Position numbers and translations under genes: made by a program. A DNA stretch of 64,000 nucleotides from R-RK-3 sp031399085 (GTDB taxonomy: Bacteria > Pseudomonadota > Alphaproteobacteria > Rhizobiales > Rhodomicrobiaceae), in contig JANNOQ010000105.1 of NCBI GenBank assembly GCA_031399085.1, positions 248,001 through 312,000 on the forward strand, in the 5' to 3' direction. Within the stretch, counting starts at the first letter, position 1; each line of letters opens with the position of its first letter. This document shows positions 26,191 to 36,063 of this stretch, piece by piece. The notes beneath the pieces are model-generated. The model worked only from the letters and a program-made list of their open reading frames with translations. It had not been told where the DNA came from and searched no databases.

Positions 26191-27110
26191 GTCCCGGCCT
26201 CGTCGCGCTGGCGCGGATCATAAGGATGTTTGGCTTCCCATTCCGCGATGAGCTTGGCCAGTTCCTCATTGTGCCCTTCGGGCAGCGCAATGCGCAGTTC
26301 CACCAGATGATCGCCGCGCTTGCCGGTCGCACGGTTCATCACGCCCTTGCCCCGCAGCCGCAAAATGTGCCCGCTATTGGCGTTTTTCGGCACGGTTACG
26401 TTCACGGCCCCTGAAATGGTCGGCGCATGAACCTTCGCGCCCGACAGCGCCTCGCCCAAGGTGATCGGCAGCACCGAGCGGATGGTATCGCCGTCCCGGG
26501 TGAAGTTTGGATGCTCGCCGACATGCATGGTCACCATCGCATCGCCATTTTCGCCGCTGCCCAGCCCGGGCTGCCCCTCGCCCTTCAGGCGCAGCGTCTG
26601 GCCGTCGGTCACGCCGGCGGGAATGGTGATGGAGAGGCGTTTGCCATCGGGCATGGTGACGGTCTTCTTGGCGCCGTTCACGGCTTCGAGAAAATCGACG
26701 GGAAGCGTATAATTGACGTCACCGCCGCGCGCGCTGAAGCCGGTGCCGCCGCCGAAGCCCGACCGGCCGAACAAATCGGCGAAGATATCGCCCAAATCCT
26801 CCGGGCCGCCGGGTCCGGTCTGGCGGGAATATTTGAACCCCGGCCCGCCTTCGGCATATTGGCGGTAGAACGGCCGTTCGGCTCGCTCCGCGCCGCTGTC
26901 GTCGATCTCTCCCTTGTCGTAGCGGGCGCGCTTGGCCTCATCGCCAATGATGCTGTTGGCCGCCGCGATCTCCTTGAACCGCTTTTCGGCTTCCGCGTTG
27001 CCCGGATTCAGATCGGGATGGTTCTTCTTGGCCAGCCGCCGGTATGCCTTGCGGATATCGTCCTGAGAGGCATCGCGCGCCACGCCGAGGGCTTTGTAGG
27101 GATCGGCCAT
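26187..27110 (-). CDS. cbpA: DnaJ-class co-chaperone, CbpA type
   Basis: The 307-residue protein begins with a J domain (residues 3-68, DPYKALGVARDASQDDIRKAYRRLAKKNHPDLN with the HPD motif that stimulates DnaK ATPase). A Gly/Phe-rich linker contains DLFGRSGFGGGTG, followed by the two C-terminal substrate-binding beta domains. The zinc fingers of DnaJ are absent, which is typical of CbpA. It works with DnaK and, in CbpA's case, also binds curved DNA. The modulator cbpM follows with a four-base overlap. Confidence 0.93.
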   Translation of the reverse strand: MADPYKALGVARDASQDDIRKAYRRLAKKNHPDLNPGNAEAEKRFKEIAAANSIIGDEAKRARYDKGEIDDSGAERAERPFYRQYAEGGPGFKYSRQTGPGGPEDLGDIFADLFGRSGFGGGTGFSARGGDVNYTLPVDFLEAVNGAKKTVTMPDGKRLSITIPAGVTDGQTLRLKGEGQPGLGSGENGDAMVTMHVGEHPNFTRDGDTIRSVLPITLGEALSGAKVHAPTISGAVNVTVPKNANSGHILRLRGKGVMNRATGKRGDHLVELRIALPEGHNEELAKLIAEWEAKHPYDPRQRDEAGT

Positions 27111-27201
27111 AGGGTCCTCTGATTTGGATGCGCCTTGACATATTGATGGTGTCGAACCTGCCTGGCTTCAACGCCTCTAGAGACACGGCAGGACCAACCA
27201 A

Positions 27202-28521
27202 TCAGGCATGCCCGGCCGGCTCGCCGCGCAGCGCCGTCGCGGCGGTTGCATCTGGAGCTGTCAATTGGGTCACCAGCCAAGCACCGCGCGCAAAGCTTGC
27301 AAGCATCACCAATGCGCCGAACAGCCAGGCCGAGACGATGGTGCGGGCCGCCAATTCGCCGAGCCAGCTGGCGGGCGGATCGGCGTCCGGGTTCATTGCC
27401 GGCATGATGACGGGAAGCGCGGTAAGACCATAGCCGAGCCAGAACAGCCATCGGGACGCCGCATCATCCGGCAGCGGCAGGCGGCCGCCGAGATACAGGC
27501 CCAAGGGCAAGAGCAGAACCAGATAGTAATGCGTCCACGAAATCGGGCTGGTGACCAGCGAGAGAATGAGCACCATAGAAAATTGCAACAGGTCTTGCGG
27601 CGTCAGGCCGCCGCCGGTCGCGGGCGATATCAGCCCTCTGCGCTCCGCACGCAGCATCAGCCAGACGAACCCGCCGAACAGCAGTGCAAAGCTGGCATAG
27701 CGCACGACCCTATGCAGCGTCGACGGCTCGATCGGACCCCAATAAAGCAGCTCCTCCGCGCCGGTCGACAGGCGGACGAGGAAGCCGTCGATAGACTGCA
27801 CGTTGAAGGCCGCCAGCGCATGGCCCAGATAAGGCGCGACGGCGTCCTCATACCAGAGAATGTTCCCGGCAAGCCCGAACAAAGCCAGGGAGAGCAAAGC
27901 CGCAACGCCGATTGCGCTCGCGCCGCCCGCCACGATCCCCCAACGCCGCCGCGCCAAGAAGTAAACGCCGATGAGTAGCAACAAAGGCTTGACCGTCGCG
28001 CAGATGCCAAACGCCAAACCTGCGGCGTAGTCGCGTCCCGCCTGCCAGCACGCGACGCCCGCTACCATGATGAGCAGTACGAAATGCGTGCTGTTGCCTT
28101 CGCGCAGGCTATTCAGCAGCGGACCGTTAATCAGGAATAGAAACAGCAGCAACGCCGCGCCTGGTCCGCGCAGGCCGCTCAGCCGCGCGAGCAGCGCCCA
28201 GGCGCTGAACGTCACGGCAACGCCGAGGACGAGGAACGCCCACCCCGCAGCTTCGCGTCCAAGCGGCACGAGTAGCGCGAACGGCCAGGCCAGGATCGGC
28301 AAGTTGGACCAATTGCCCCGGACCGTGAATGGGTAACCGGCATTGAGCCCGCCATTCCAAAGATGCTCGCCCGCAACCCAATAGGCTTTGAAGAAATCGC
28401 TGAAAATCCAAGGCGGCTCTGAAAGCGGCCAAAGCGCAAGATGGATCGCGCCGCCGACGACGATCGTGCCCAGCCACATCAAGATTGGGTGATCGTCGAA
28501 GAACCGTCCCGCACCCATCAT
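27202..28521 (-). CDS. GT87/DUF2029 family membrane glycosyltransferase
   Basis: A 439-residue polytopic protein with roughly ten membrane helices. The first extracytoplasmic loop (IFSDFFKAYWVAGEHLW) carries the DF motif expected of polyprenol-phosphate-sugar-using GT-C enzymes such as alpha-mannosyltransferases of family GT87. The segment HFVLLIMVAGVACWQAGRDYAAGLAFG and KPLLLLIGVYFLARRRW match the family's middle region. The sugar and acceptor are not deducible. It is downstream of an unassigned 870-base gap and not in an obvious operon. Confidence 0.83.
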   Translation of the reverse strand: MMGAGRFFDDHPILMWLGTIVVGGAIHLALWPLSEPPWIFSDFFKAYWVAGEHLWNGGLNAGYPFTVRGNWSNLPILAWPFALLVPLGREAAGWAFLVLGVAVTFSAWALLARLSGLRGPGAALLLFLFLINGPLLNSLREGNSTHFVLLIMVAGVACWQAGRDYAAGLAFGICATVKPLLLLIGVYFLARRRWGIVAGGASAIGVAALLSLALFGLAGNILWYEDAVAPYLGHALAAFNVQSIDGFLVRLSTGAEELLYWGPIEPSTLHRVVRYASFALLFGGFVWLMLRAERRGLISPATGGGLTPQDLLQFSMVLILSLVTSPISWTHYYLVLLLPLGLYLGGRLPLPDDAASRWLFWLGYGLTALPVIMPAMNPDADPPASWLGELAARTIVSAWLFGALVMLASFARGAWLVTQLTAPDATAATALRGEPAGHA

Positions 28522-29391
28522 CCCTGTCTCCTGGCGCCGGTCCGGCCGCCGTGGCGGGCAGCCCTATCGTTACATCATTCCGAAATGCCTTGCTGGCTAG
28601 GCTATTGCGGCGAACTAATCACGGCGCGGAAGCCATTGTCAACGGAGTGCGGCGCATTCGCCGGCCGCCGAATATCGCCCGGCAAAGCGATTACGCACAA
28701 CTGCGATAGATTTGCGCCCACCGCCAAGGAGGGCTATGCTGTTGTCATGACCTTGAAGCATAGCAGGGCCATAAGCGCGCCGCCGGAATGGCCGCGCACC
28801 TCCAGGCGCCGTCGGTGCCTTATCGTCCTGCCGTTGCCAGGATGCCCGGTACAGCGCGGACCATGTGGCGCATACGACACCCCAATCATTTTTCGCTGTG
28901 GCGATTTGGCGCGAAATGGCAGCGCCGCGACTGTCCTTAGGCGTCAATTCAGCGCGAGGTCGCGCCGCCACGGCCATAAGCAGTCTTACGGAACAAGCCG
29001 ACTATCGCCTTTGCATGCTTGCCAGCCCGGTGGGGGCAGCGACTACGATACCGCTCGGCATGAGCACCGCCAACTCAGCCTTTGCGGATACAACCTTAAG
29101 CCGAAGCAGCAATTGACGGCTCGAAGGGACTAGCACAAACTGATGATGAGGCGCCCAATCGTTCAGCTACGGTTCAGGCCAGAAGCCCAGCCTTGTATAG
29201 CGCTGGTGGCGGCAAGCACGGGGTCAGACTTGCCCATTTTCGACGCCTGCAAAAATTCGTGTTGCTCGCCTCGCCAACAAGGGTTCGCGCGTCATGCCCA
29301 TATGCCGTACAATCGTGCAAACGCACACTTATATAGGGTTGGAGCACCATAGCAGGGTATTCTAAGGGAAAGAGGTTCCCCTTTCGGCTGA
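28522..29391. other. 870-base gap without a recognised gene
   Basis: The region between the GT87 gene start and prkA holds no reading frame with recognisable domains or a good ribosome site. Candidate frames at 28441-29133 and 28865-29116 have compositional biases like those of shadow frames. The last 100 bases are AT-richer and could carry the prkA promoter and leader, but I could not pick out a clear sigma-54 or sigma-70 element. A decayed gene or a small RNA is possible. Confidence 0.45.
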
Positions 29392-31362
29392 ATGCACAAG
29401 AAATCGAGTGGTGGAATGAAGCCCAGTAACGAAATTTTCGACCTTTTTACGGAAAGCTACGGCCAGCACAAAAAGTCCGAGCTGGACCTGAAGCATTTCC
29501 TGGAAAGCTGCCGCGACGACCCGACGCTTTACGCCTCGGCTTCCGAGCGAATGCTGACCGCGATCGGCAATCCCAAGATTGTCGATACCTCCTCGGATGA
29601 GCGCTTGGGCCGGATCTTCATGAACCGGTCGGTCAAGGTTTATCCATCCTTCAAGGAATTTTACGGTCTCGAAGAAACGATCGAACGGATCGTCAGCTAT
29701 TTTCGTCATGCCGCGCAAGGGCTGGAGGAGCGCAAGCAAATCCTTTATCTGCTTGGCCCGGTCGGCGGCGGCAAATCCTCGCTGGCCGAGCGTCTCAAGG
29801 AGCTGATGGAAAAGTGTCCGGTCTATGTCCTCAAGGCCGGCGACGAGCTCAGCCCGATCTTCGAAAGCCCGCTCGGGCTGTTCGACCCGGACTCCATGGG
29901 CGGCGTGCTGGAAGACAAATATGGGATCCCCAAGCGAAAGCTGACGGGTCACATGTCGCCTTGGGCGGTCAAGCGGCTGGACGAATTCGGCGGCGACATC
30001 TCCAAATTCTCGGTCGTGAAGCTGCTGCCCTCGCGGCTGCGGCAGATCTGCGTCGCCAAGACCGAGCCGGGCGACGAGAACAATCAGGACGTTTCCGCGC
30101 TCGTTGGCAAGGTGGACATCCGCAAGCTGGAATTCTTCGGCCAGAACGATGCGGACGCCTATTCGTTCAGCGGCGGCCTGAACCGGACCACACAAGGGCT
30201 GCTAGAATTCGTCGAAATGTTCAAGGCGCCGATCAAGATGCTGCATCCGTTGCTGACCGCAACGCAGGAAGGCAGCTATGTCGGCACGGAAAATGTCGGG
30301 TCGCTGCCCTATCAGGGCGTCATCATCGCGCATTCCAACGAGAGCGAATGGCGCGCCTTCCGCTCCAACCGCAACAACGAAGCCTTTCTCGATCGTATTT
30401 GCGTCGTGCAGGTGCCCTATTGCCTGCGCGTGACGGAAGAAAAAAAGATTTACGAAAAACTGCTGTCTCGAAGTGAGCTGGTCGCCACGCCTTGTGCCCC
30501 GGGCACGCTCGAAATGCTGGCGAAATTCTCCGTGCTGACGCGGATGAAGGAGCATGAGAACTCCAACCTCTACTCCAAACTGCGCGTTTATGACGGCGAG
30601 AGCCTCAAGGAAACCGATCCGCACGCCAAGACCGTGCAGGAATATCGGGACTCGGCCGGTGTCACCGAGGGCATGGAAGGCGCTTCAACGCGTTTTGCCT
30701 ATAAGGTGCTGTCAGAGACCTTCAATTTCGACACCGAGGAAATCGGCGCGGACCCCATCCACCTGATGTATGTGCTCGAACAGGCCATCCGCCGCGAGCA
30801 GATGTCGGAGGACAATGAGGACCGTTATGTCGAGTTCATCAAGGAAGAACTCGCGCCGCGCTACGCCGAATTCATCGGCAACGAGATCCAGAAGGCCTAT
30901 CTGGAATCCTATCACGAATACGGCCAGAACCTGTTTGACCGCTATGTCGCCTATGCCGACGCCTGGATCGAGGACCACGATTTCAAGGACCCCGACACCG
31001 GCCAGCTCATGGACCGCGCGGTGCTCGACAAGGAGCTGTCCAAGATCGAGAAGCCGGCCGGCATCGCCAACCCGAAAGACTTCCGCTACGAGGTGGTGAA
31101 ATTCTCGCTTCGGGCCAGGGCGCGCAATGCGGGCAAGAACCCGTCCTGGACGTCCTATGAGAAAATCCGCGATGTGATCGAACGGCGCATGTTCAGCCAG
31201 GTCGAGGATCTGCTGCCGGTCATCAGCTTTGGAGCGAAAAAGGACGGCGAGACCGAGAAAAAGCACAATGAGTTCGTCGAGCGCATGGTCTCGCGCGGCT
31301 ATACGCCCCGCCAGGTCCGGCGGCTTGTGGATTGGTATATGCGGGTCAAGAAATCTGGTTAA
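29392..31362 (+). CDS. prkA: PrkA family serine protein kinase
   Basis: The 656-residue protein matches PrkA/YeaG along its length: FDLFTESYGQHKKSELDLKHFL at the start, Walker A in LYLLGPVGGGKSSLAERL near residue 127, EDKYGIPKRKLTGHMSPWAVKRL, LSGGLNRTTQGLLEFVEMFKAPIK-type AAA segment, and the C-terminal kinase-like domain with RYVEFIKEELAPRYAEFIGNEIQ. PrkA acts in stationary-phase and nutrient-stress responses with YeaH and SpoVR proteins; all three are consecutive here. Two in-frame ATGs (29392, 29416) are possible starts and neither has a well-spaced ribosome site. Confidence 0.95.
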   Translation: MHKKSSGGMKPSNEIFDLFTESYGQHKKSELDLKHFLESCRDDPTLYASASERMLTAIGNPKIVDTSSDERLGRIFMNRSVKVYPSFKEFYGLEETIERIVSYFRHAAQGLEERKQILYLLGPVGGGKSSLAERLKELMEKCPVYVLKAGDELSPIFESPLGLFDPDSMGGVLEDKYGIPKRKLTGHMSPWAVKRLDEFGGDISKFSVVKLLPSRLRQICVAKTEPGDENNQDVSALVGKVDIRKLEFFGQNDADAYSFSGGLNRTTQGLLEFVEMFKAPIKMLHPLLTATQEGSYVGTENVGSLPYQGVIIAHSNESEWRAFRSNRNNEAFLDRICVVQVPYCLRVTEEKKIYEKLLSRSELVATPCAPGTLEMLAKFSVLTRMKEHENSNLYSKLRVYDGESLKETDPHAKTVQEYRDSAGVTEGMEGASTRFAYKVLSETFNFDTEEIGADPIHLMYVLEQAIRREQMSEDNEDRYVEFIKEELAPRYAEFIGNEIQKAYLESYHEYGQNLFDRYVAYADAWIEDHDFKDPDTGQLMDRAVLDKELSKIEKPAGIANPKDFRYEVVKFSLRARARNAGKNPSWTSYEKIRDVIERRMFSQVEDLLPVISFGAKKDGETEKKHNEFVERMVSRGYTPRQVRRLVDWYMRVKKSG

Positions 31363-31370
31363 ATGAGCGA

Positions 31371-32636
31371 ATGCACATTATCGACCGCCGCCTGAATCCA
31401 AAGGCGAAAAGCCTCGGCAACCGCCAGCGCTTTCTCCGCCGCGCCCGTGACGAAATCCGTAATGCGGTGAGCGAGGCGCTCAAGAAGCGCAAGGTTTCCG
31501 AGGTTGGCAACGGCGAGAAAATCCGCATCCGGTCGAAAAGCCTCAACGAGCCGTCATTCCATCTCGGCAAGGACGGCTCGCGCGACTTCGTTCTGCCGGG
31601 CAACAAGGAGTACATGGTCGGCGACACCATTCCCAAGCCGCCTGATGGCGGCGGCGGCGGCTCGGGACGGGGGGCGTCAGACGGGCACGGCGACGACGAT
31701 TTTGTTTTCACCCTCACCAGAGACGAATTCCTCGACCTCTTCTTTGAAGATCTGAAACTTCCCAATCTCATCAAGGTCAAGCTCAAGGATGTGCGCTCGC
31801 CCACGCCCCTCCGCGCCGGCTATACGACCGACGGCTCGCCCTCCAAGCTCAACCGCGTCCGCACGATGCGCAACAGCGTCGCCCGGCGCATTGCGCTCAG
31901 GCGCCCCAGCATGGAGGAAATCGCGCAGGCCGAGCAAGCGCTGGCGGACGCCGAGCGCGAGGCCGCCCCCGATCCGGCGCGCGTCACGCTTTTGCGCGAA
32001 AAGCTCGCCCGGCTGAACCATTTGCGCAAGACCGTCGCCTTCATTGACCCTTTCGATCTGAAATATAACCGCTTCGAGCGCCAGCCAAAGCCGGTCACTC
32101 AGGCGGTGATGTTCTGCCTGATGGACACCTCGGCCTCGATGACGCAGTCGCTGAAAGATTTGGCCAAGCGCTTCTTCATGCTGCTTCACATTTTCCTCTC
32201 GCGGCATTACCGGGAAGTGGATGTGGTTTTCATCCGGCATACGAGCGTGGCGAGCGAGGTTGATGAGGAGACTTTCTTCCGCTCGACGGAAACCGGCGGC
32301 ACGGTGATCTCCAGCGCTTTTGAGGAAATGCGCAAGGTCATCAAGGAGCGCTATCCGCCCGACGAATGGAACATCTACGCCGCGCAGGCCTCCGACGGCG
32401 CGAACGATCTGGGCGACATGGCGCGCTGCATCGACATGCTGGACGATGTCATCCTGCCGCTGTGCCAGTATTTCGCCTATATCGAGGTCGGCACTCACAT
32501 CAGCGAGAGCATCATCTGGACGGGCTTCTCGCCCCTGACCGAGCGCCAGCGTCATTTCGCCATGCGCCACGTCTCCTCGCCGGCGGACATTTATCCTGTC
32601 TTCCACGATCTCTTTTCCAATGCGGAAAGGTCATGA
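31371..32636 (+). CDS. YeaH/YhbH family (DUF444) protein
   Basis: The 421-residue protein has the DUF444 opening MHIIDRRLNPKAKSLGNRQR and a C-terminal von Willebrand A-like domain with the metal-site motif DTSASM (residues near 255). A glycine-rich linker lies near residues 90-105. It is the conserved partner of PrkA kinases. The start ATG 31371 is eight bases after the prkA stop. The next gene begins at the base after its own stop codon, so the three genes are likely one operon. Confidence 0.93.
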   Translation: MHIIDRRLNPKAKSLGNRQRFLRRARDEIRNAVSEALKKRKVSEVGNGEKIRIRSKSLNEPSFHLGKDGSRDFVLPGNKEYMVGDTIPKPPDGGGGGSGRGASDGHGDDDFVFTLTRDEFLDLFFEDLKLPNLIKVKLKDVRSPTPLRAGYTTDGSPSKLNRVRTMRNSVARRIALRRPSMEEIAQAEQALADAEREAAPDPARVTLLREKLARLNHLRKTVAFIDPFDLKYNRFERQPKPVTQAVMFCLMDTSASMTQSLKDLAKRFFMLLHIFLSRHYREVDVVFIRHTSVASEVDEETFFRSTETGGTVISSAFEEMRKVIKERYPPDEWNIYAAQASDGANDLGDMARCIDMLDDVILPLCQYFAYIEVGTHISESIIWTGFSPLTERQRHFAMRHVSSPADIYPVFHDLFSNAERS

Positions 32637-34196
32637 ATGGACACGACGCCGAAACTTAAAAAACGCAAGGCCAAGCCCATCTTCGACGGCGCCGAGTGGA
32701 ATTTCGATACGCTGAAAGCGGTGTTCGAACAGGTCGAAAAGGTGGCGCTGCGTGACTTGAAGCTCGACGTCTATCCGAACCAGATCGAAGTCATCACCGC
32801 CGAACAGATGTTGGACGCCTATACCTCGACCGGAATGCCGCTCATGTACCGGCACTGGTCGTTCGGCAAGCATTTCGCGCAGGAATCGATGAGCTACCGG
32901 CGCGGAATGCGCTCGCTCGCCTATGAGCTGGTGATCAATTCGAACCCCTGCATCAGCTATGTGATGGAGGAAAACTCCGCCACCATGCAGACGCTGGTGA
33001 TCGCCCATGCCGCATTCGGGCATAATCATTTCTTCAAGAACAATTATTTGTTCCGCCAGTGGACCAACGCCGACAGCATTCTCGACTATCTCGCTTTCGC
33101 GAAGGAATATGTGAAGGAATGCGAGGAGCGGCATGGCGTCGAGGCCGTCGAGACGATCCTGGATGCGGCGCACGCGCTCATGCGCCAAGGCATCAGCCGC
33201 CACCCGAAGGTTCCGGTGTCCTCTAGACCCGCCGATATTGCGCGGCGCAAGAAGCGGCGCAAGGCGCATGAGGAAGCCACCTATGACGATCTCTGGCGCA
33301 CCGTGCCCAAGCGCCCGGTTCTCGCCGCCGACGCTGAGCTTGCCGCCAATGCCGCCGAGGGAGAAGGACTTGGCTTGCCGGAGGAAAATGTCCTCTACTT
33401 CCTGGAAAAACACGCCCCGCGCCTGAAGGACTGGCAGCGCGAGCTCATCCGCATCGTCCGCATCCTCGGCCAATATTTCTATCCGCAGCGCCAGACGAAA
33501 TTAATGAACGAGGGCTGCGCGACCTTCGTGCATTACGAGATCATGAATCGCATGTATGAGCGGGGCTTGCTCACGGAAGGCTCGATGCTCGAAGCGCTGC
33601 ACCTGCATTCCTCCGTCGTGATGCAGCCCAGCTTCGACGACCAGCGCTATGGCGGCATCAACCCTTATGCGCTTGGCTTTGCCATGATGCGCGACATCAA
33701 GCGCATCTGCGAGGAGCCGACCGCCGAGGACAAGGACTGGTTTCCCGATTTTGCCGGCAATGGCGACGCTATCGGCACGCTGAAAGCCGGCTGGGCCGAT
33801 TACCGCGACGAGAGCTTCATCCTGCAATTTCTCAGCCCGACTGTCATCCGCGACATGCGCTTTTTTGCGCTGCACGACGAATCCGACGAGCCGGAAGTCG
33901 AAGTCACGGCGATCCACAATGAGATGGGCTATCGCGACATCAGGCGGCGGCTTGCCCGTCATTATGACGCCAGCGTGCAGGACCCGGACATCCGCATCAC
34001 CGACGCCGATCTGAGCGGCACGCGGCGGTTGACGCTCACCCACAATGTTCGCGATGGACGCCTGCTCGGCAAGCAGGAATGCGACCGCACATTGCAGCAT
34101 CTCGCCCAGCTTTGGGGCCACCGGGTGAAATTGCTGGAAGTCGATGCGGGCACCGGCAAGACTCTGCGCGAGCTGGAAGCCCTGCCGCTGCCGTGA
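32637..34196 (+). CDS. SpoVR family protein
   Basis: The 519-residue protein matches SpoVR/YcgB: WNFDTLKAVFEQVEKVALRDLKLDVYPNQIEVI, MYRHWSFGKHFAQE, CISYVMEENSATMQTLVIAHAAFGHNHFFKNN, then HYEIMNRMYERGLLTEG and SVVMQPSFDDQRYGGINPYALGF. Its biochemical role is unknown. It completes the prkA-yeaH-spoVR operon, known in enteric bacteria as yeaG-yeaH-ycgB and linked to nitrogen starvation and stationary phase. Confidence 0.95.
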   Translation: MDTTPKLKKRKAKPIFDGAEWNFDTLKAVFEQVEKVALRDLKLDVYPNQIEVITAEQMLDAYTSTGMPLMYRHWSFGKHFAQESMSYRRGMRSLAYELVINSNPCISYVMEENSATMQTLVIAHAAFGHNHFFKNNYLFRQWTNADSILDYLAFAKEYVKECEERHGVEAVETILDAAHALMRQGISRHPKVPVSSRPADIARRKKRRKAHEEATYDDLWRTVPKRPVLAADAELAANAAEGEGLGLPEENVLYFLEKHAPRLKDWQRELIRIVRILGQYFYPQRQTKLMNEGCATFVHYEIMNRMYERGLLTEGSMLEALHLHSSVVMQPSFDDQRYGGINPYALGFAMMRDIKRICEEPTAEDKDWFPDFAGNGDAIGTLKAGWADYRDESFILQFLSPTVIRDMRFFALHDESDEPEVEVTAIHNEMGYRDIRRRLARHYDASVQDPDIRITDADLSGTRRLTLTHNVRDGRLLGKQECDRTLQHLAQLWGHRVKLLEVDAGTGKTLRELEALPLP

Positions 34197-34288
34197 TCTC
34201 CAATCAAGTTAAAGCCTCGCGCCTTATATCGAGTTCACTCGCTAGCGCGCATTCGATTACCATTGCCTCTGCGGCATCCACACAACCG

Positions 34289-34402
34289 CCGTCGCCCCGG
34301 CCTTCGAGCCGGGGACCATTTGCCCAACCACTGGGCAGGAGTCGAGGCAATGAAAGTGGCCCCCGGCTCGGCGCTCCGCGGTGTCCGGGGCGACACCGTG
34401 GG
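34289..34402. repeat. Palindromic intergenic repeat, CCCCGGCC class
   Basis: Starts CGTCGCCCCGGCCTTCGAGC and ends with GTCCGGGGCGACACC, giving complementary outer arms (GTCGCCCCGG / CCGGGGCGAC) and an inner palindrome CCCCGGC...GCCGGGG at 34295-34314. A related copy begins CGTCGTCCCGGCCTACGAGC at 57636. The stretch lies between spoVR and the LysR gene, which converge, and may end both transcripts. Confidence 0.65.
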
Positions 34403-34435
34403 TACGACCAGTGATTTCGAGATCAAGCACGGCGC

Positions 34436-35362
34436 TCAATGCTGAACCAGATCGCCGTCGCCTTCGATCGAACGGCGGTGCTTGGCAATTTCCTCGGCTA
34501 GAAAATCGAGAAACACCCTGACCCGTGCCGAATTGCGCAAATCGGGGTGGGTGAGCAGCCAAAGATCGGTGCCAAAGGCGGCGTTCGGCGGCGAAAGCCG
34601 GGTGAGCGCCGGTTTGGCGTCGCCGATGAAACAGGGCAGATGGCCGATGCCGATGCCTGACTCCACCGCTTCGGCAAGCCCAAGCACGGTGTTCAGCTTG
34701 TAGACCAGACGGTCCGGCGGAACGTTCGCCAGTGCCCATTTCACCGCCTTGAACGCGCCGAATTGCTCGCCGAGCGAGACCCAGTCGCGCGCGAGCAGAT
34801 CGGTGGCGTTGACGGGTGCACCACTAGGGAAATCCCCTGCCCTGCCATAGAGCGCCCAGGCAATGCGCGCGACGCGCCGTCCGACCAGCGTTTCGGGTGG
34901 ATTGTCCGTCGCGCGGATGGCCACATCGGCGTCGCGCTTGGCCAGGTTGAGCGCCTGATTGCCGATGACAATGTCGAGCCGAACATCGTGGCAGCGCTGC
35001 CGGAAGCGGGCGAAAAGCGGCGTCAGCAGATGGATAAGCAGCGAGTCGTTTGTCGCGACGCGCAACTCCCCGTAAGGCATGATCTGGCGGCCTTCGAGCT
35101 TGCGCATCACGTCCGTGATGTCCTCATCGACCCGGCCGGCCAGCGCGACGACCATCTCCCCCGCCGGCGTCAGCGCATAGCCGGTGCGATGCTTTTCGAA
35201 CAGCTCCGCGCCCAGCGCCGCCTCGATCTGCTTGAGGCGGCGGAACACGGTGGAGTGGTTGATGCCGAGCAAATCGGCGGCGGCGGGGAGGCCGCGCGCC
35301 TCGGCGATGGCCTTGATGAGCCGGAAGTCGTCCCAGGCCAGATTTTTGCCATGCTCGGGCAT
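34436..35362 (-). CDS. LysR family transcriptional regulator
   Basis: A 308-residue LysR regulator: winged helix in residues 9-67 (WDDFRLIKAIAEARGLPAAADLLGINHSTVFRRLKQIEAALGAELF) and a periplasmic-binding-like effector domain from about residue 95. LysR-DoxX-glyoxalase clusters often respond to quinones or other electrophiles. The DoxX gene lies 76 bases upstream on the same strand, and the dioxygenase gene is divergent from DoxX; these are the likely targets. The inducer cannot be read from sequence. Confidence 0.92.
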   Translation of the reverse strand: MPEHGKNLAWDDFRLIKAIAEARGLPAAADLLGINHSTVFRRLKQIEAALGAELFEKHRTGYALTPAGEMVVALAGRVDEDITDVMRKLEGRQIMPYGELRVATNDSLLIHLLTPLFARFRQRCHDVRLDIVIGNQALNLAKRDADVAIRATDNPPETLVGRRVARIAWALYGRAGDFPSGAPVNATDLLARDWVSLGEQFGAFKAVKWALANVPPDRLVYKLNTVLGLAEAVESGIGIGHLPCFIGDAKPALTRLSPPNAAFGTDLWLLTHPDLRNSARVRVFLDFLAEEIAKHRRSIEGDGDLVQH

Positions 35363-35437
35363 TGGTTCCTTCTGCTATGGACGAGAGCACCGGCTGCTAG
35401 GGGGCGCAGCCGGTGCTCCACAGTTAAGCAGTTTCAG

Positions 35438-35875
35438 TTAAGCTACGCTTGCGGCGATCCTGCCATTTTCGCGGCTTGCGGACGATCCGCCTCGCAACGC
35501 GAACGCGCCGTCGCCGATAAGAGCTTGCGCAAACGCGGCCGCGGCGAGAAAAGCGGGATATTCCCAGCCGCCATTCGGCGCGGTGAAGAGCCAGCCATTG
35601 GGCGCGTGGATGACGAGCGCACCGATCAGGATCGGCAGCAGCGCCAGCGAGACCAGGCGGCCGTGAAAGCCCGCGATCAATGCGACGCCGCCGGCGATTT
35701 CGGCGATGATGATCGGCCAGGCGAGAATGACGGGCAGGCCCTGCTGAGCCAGAAAGCCTTCAAAGCCGGCAACGGTGAACACCGAGAGTTTCAGATAGGC
35801 ATGGGCGATGAACATGACGCCCAGCGCCACGCGCAAGGCGAAAGCGCCGTAAGGGGCAAAGCGATTGTCGATCAT
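35438..35875 (-). CDS. DoxX family membrane protein
   Basis: The 145-residue protein has four membrane helices with the DoxX phrases ALRVALGVMFIAHAYLKL near residue 13 and GGVALIAGFHGRLVSLALLPILIGALVIHAPNGW. DoxX-like proteins are subunits or partners of membrane oxidoreductases and are commonly placed next to quinone-detoxifying dioxygenases. The ATG at 35875 fits the helix start. It is divergent from the dioxygenase gene at 36064, with 188 bases for shared promoters. Confidence 0.88.
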   Translation of the reverse strand: MIDNRFAPYGAFALRVALGVMFIAHAYLKLSVFTVAGFEGFLAQQGLPVILAWPIIIAEIAGGVALIAGFHGRLVSLALLPILIGALVIHAPNGWLFTAPNGGWEYPAFLAAAAFAQALIGDGAFALRGGSSASRENGRIAASVA

Positions 35876-36063
35876 TGCGGTCTCCGAATGTGAGGATGAT
35901 GCGATGCGCAAAAATCTGGCTGATTGTGATTTGCAATACAATGGCCGAGTTTGCAAGGTTTTTATTGCACCCACGCAATGTCCTAAAGATTGCGCCTGAA
36001 GCCGTTCACCCCATTTTCTCGGTAGGTCAATTGGGACAAATCAATCAGCAAAGGAAACAAGCC

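Noticed and set aside
28441..29133. 230-codon + strand frame in the gap before prkA
   Set aside because: Begins inside the GT87 gene on the other strand, has no ribosome site and no recognisable domain.
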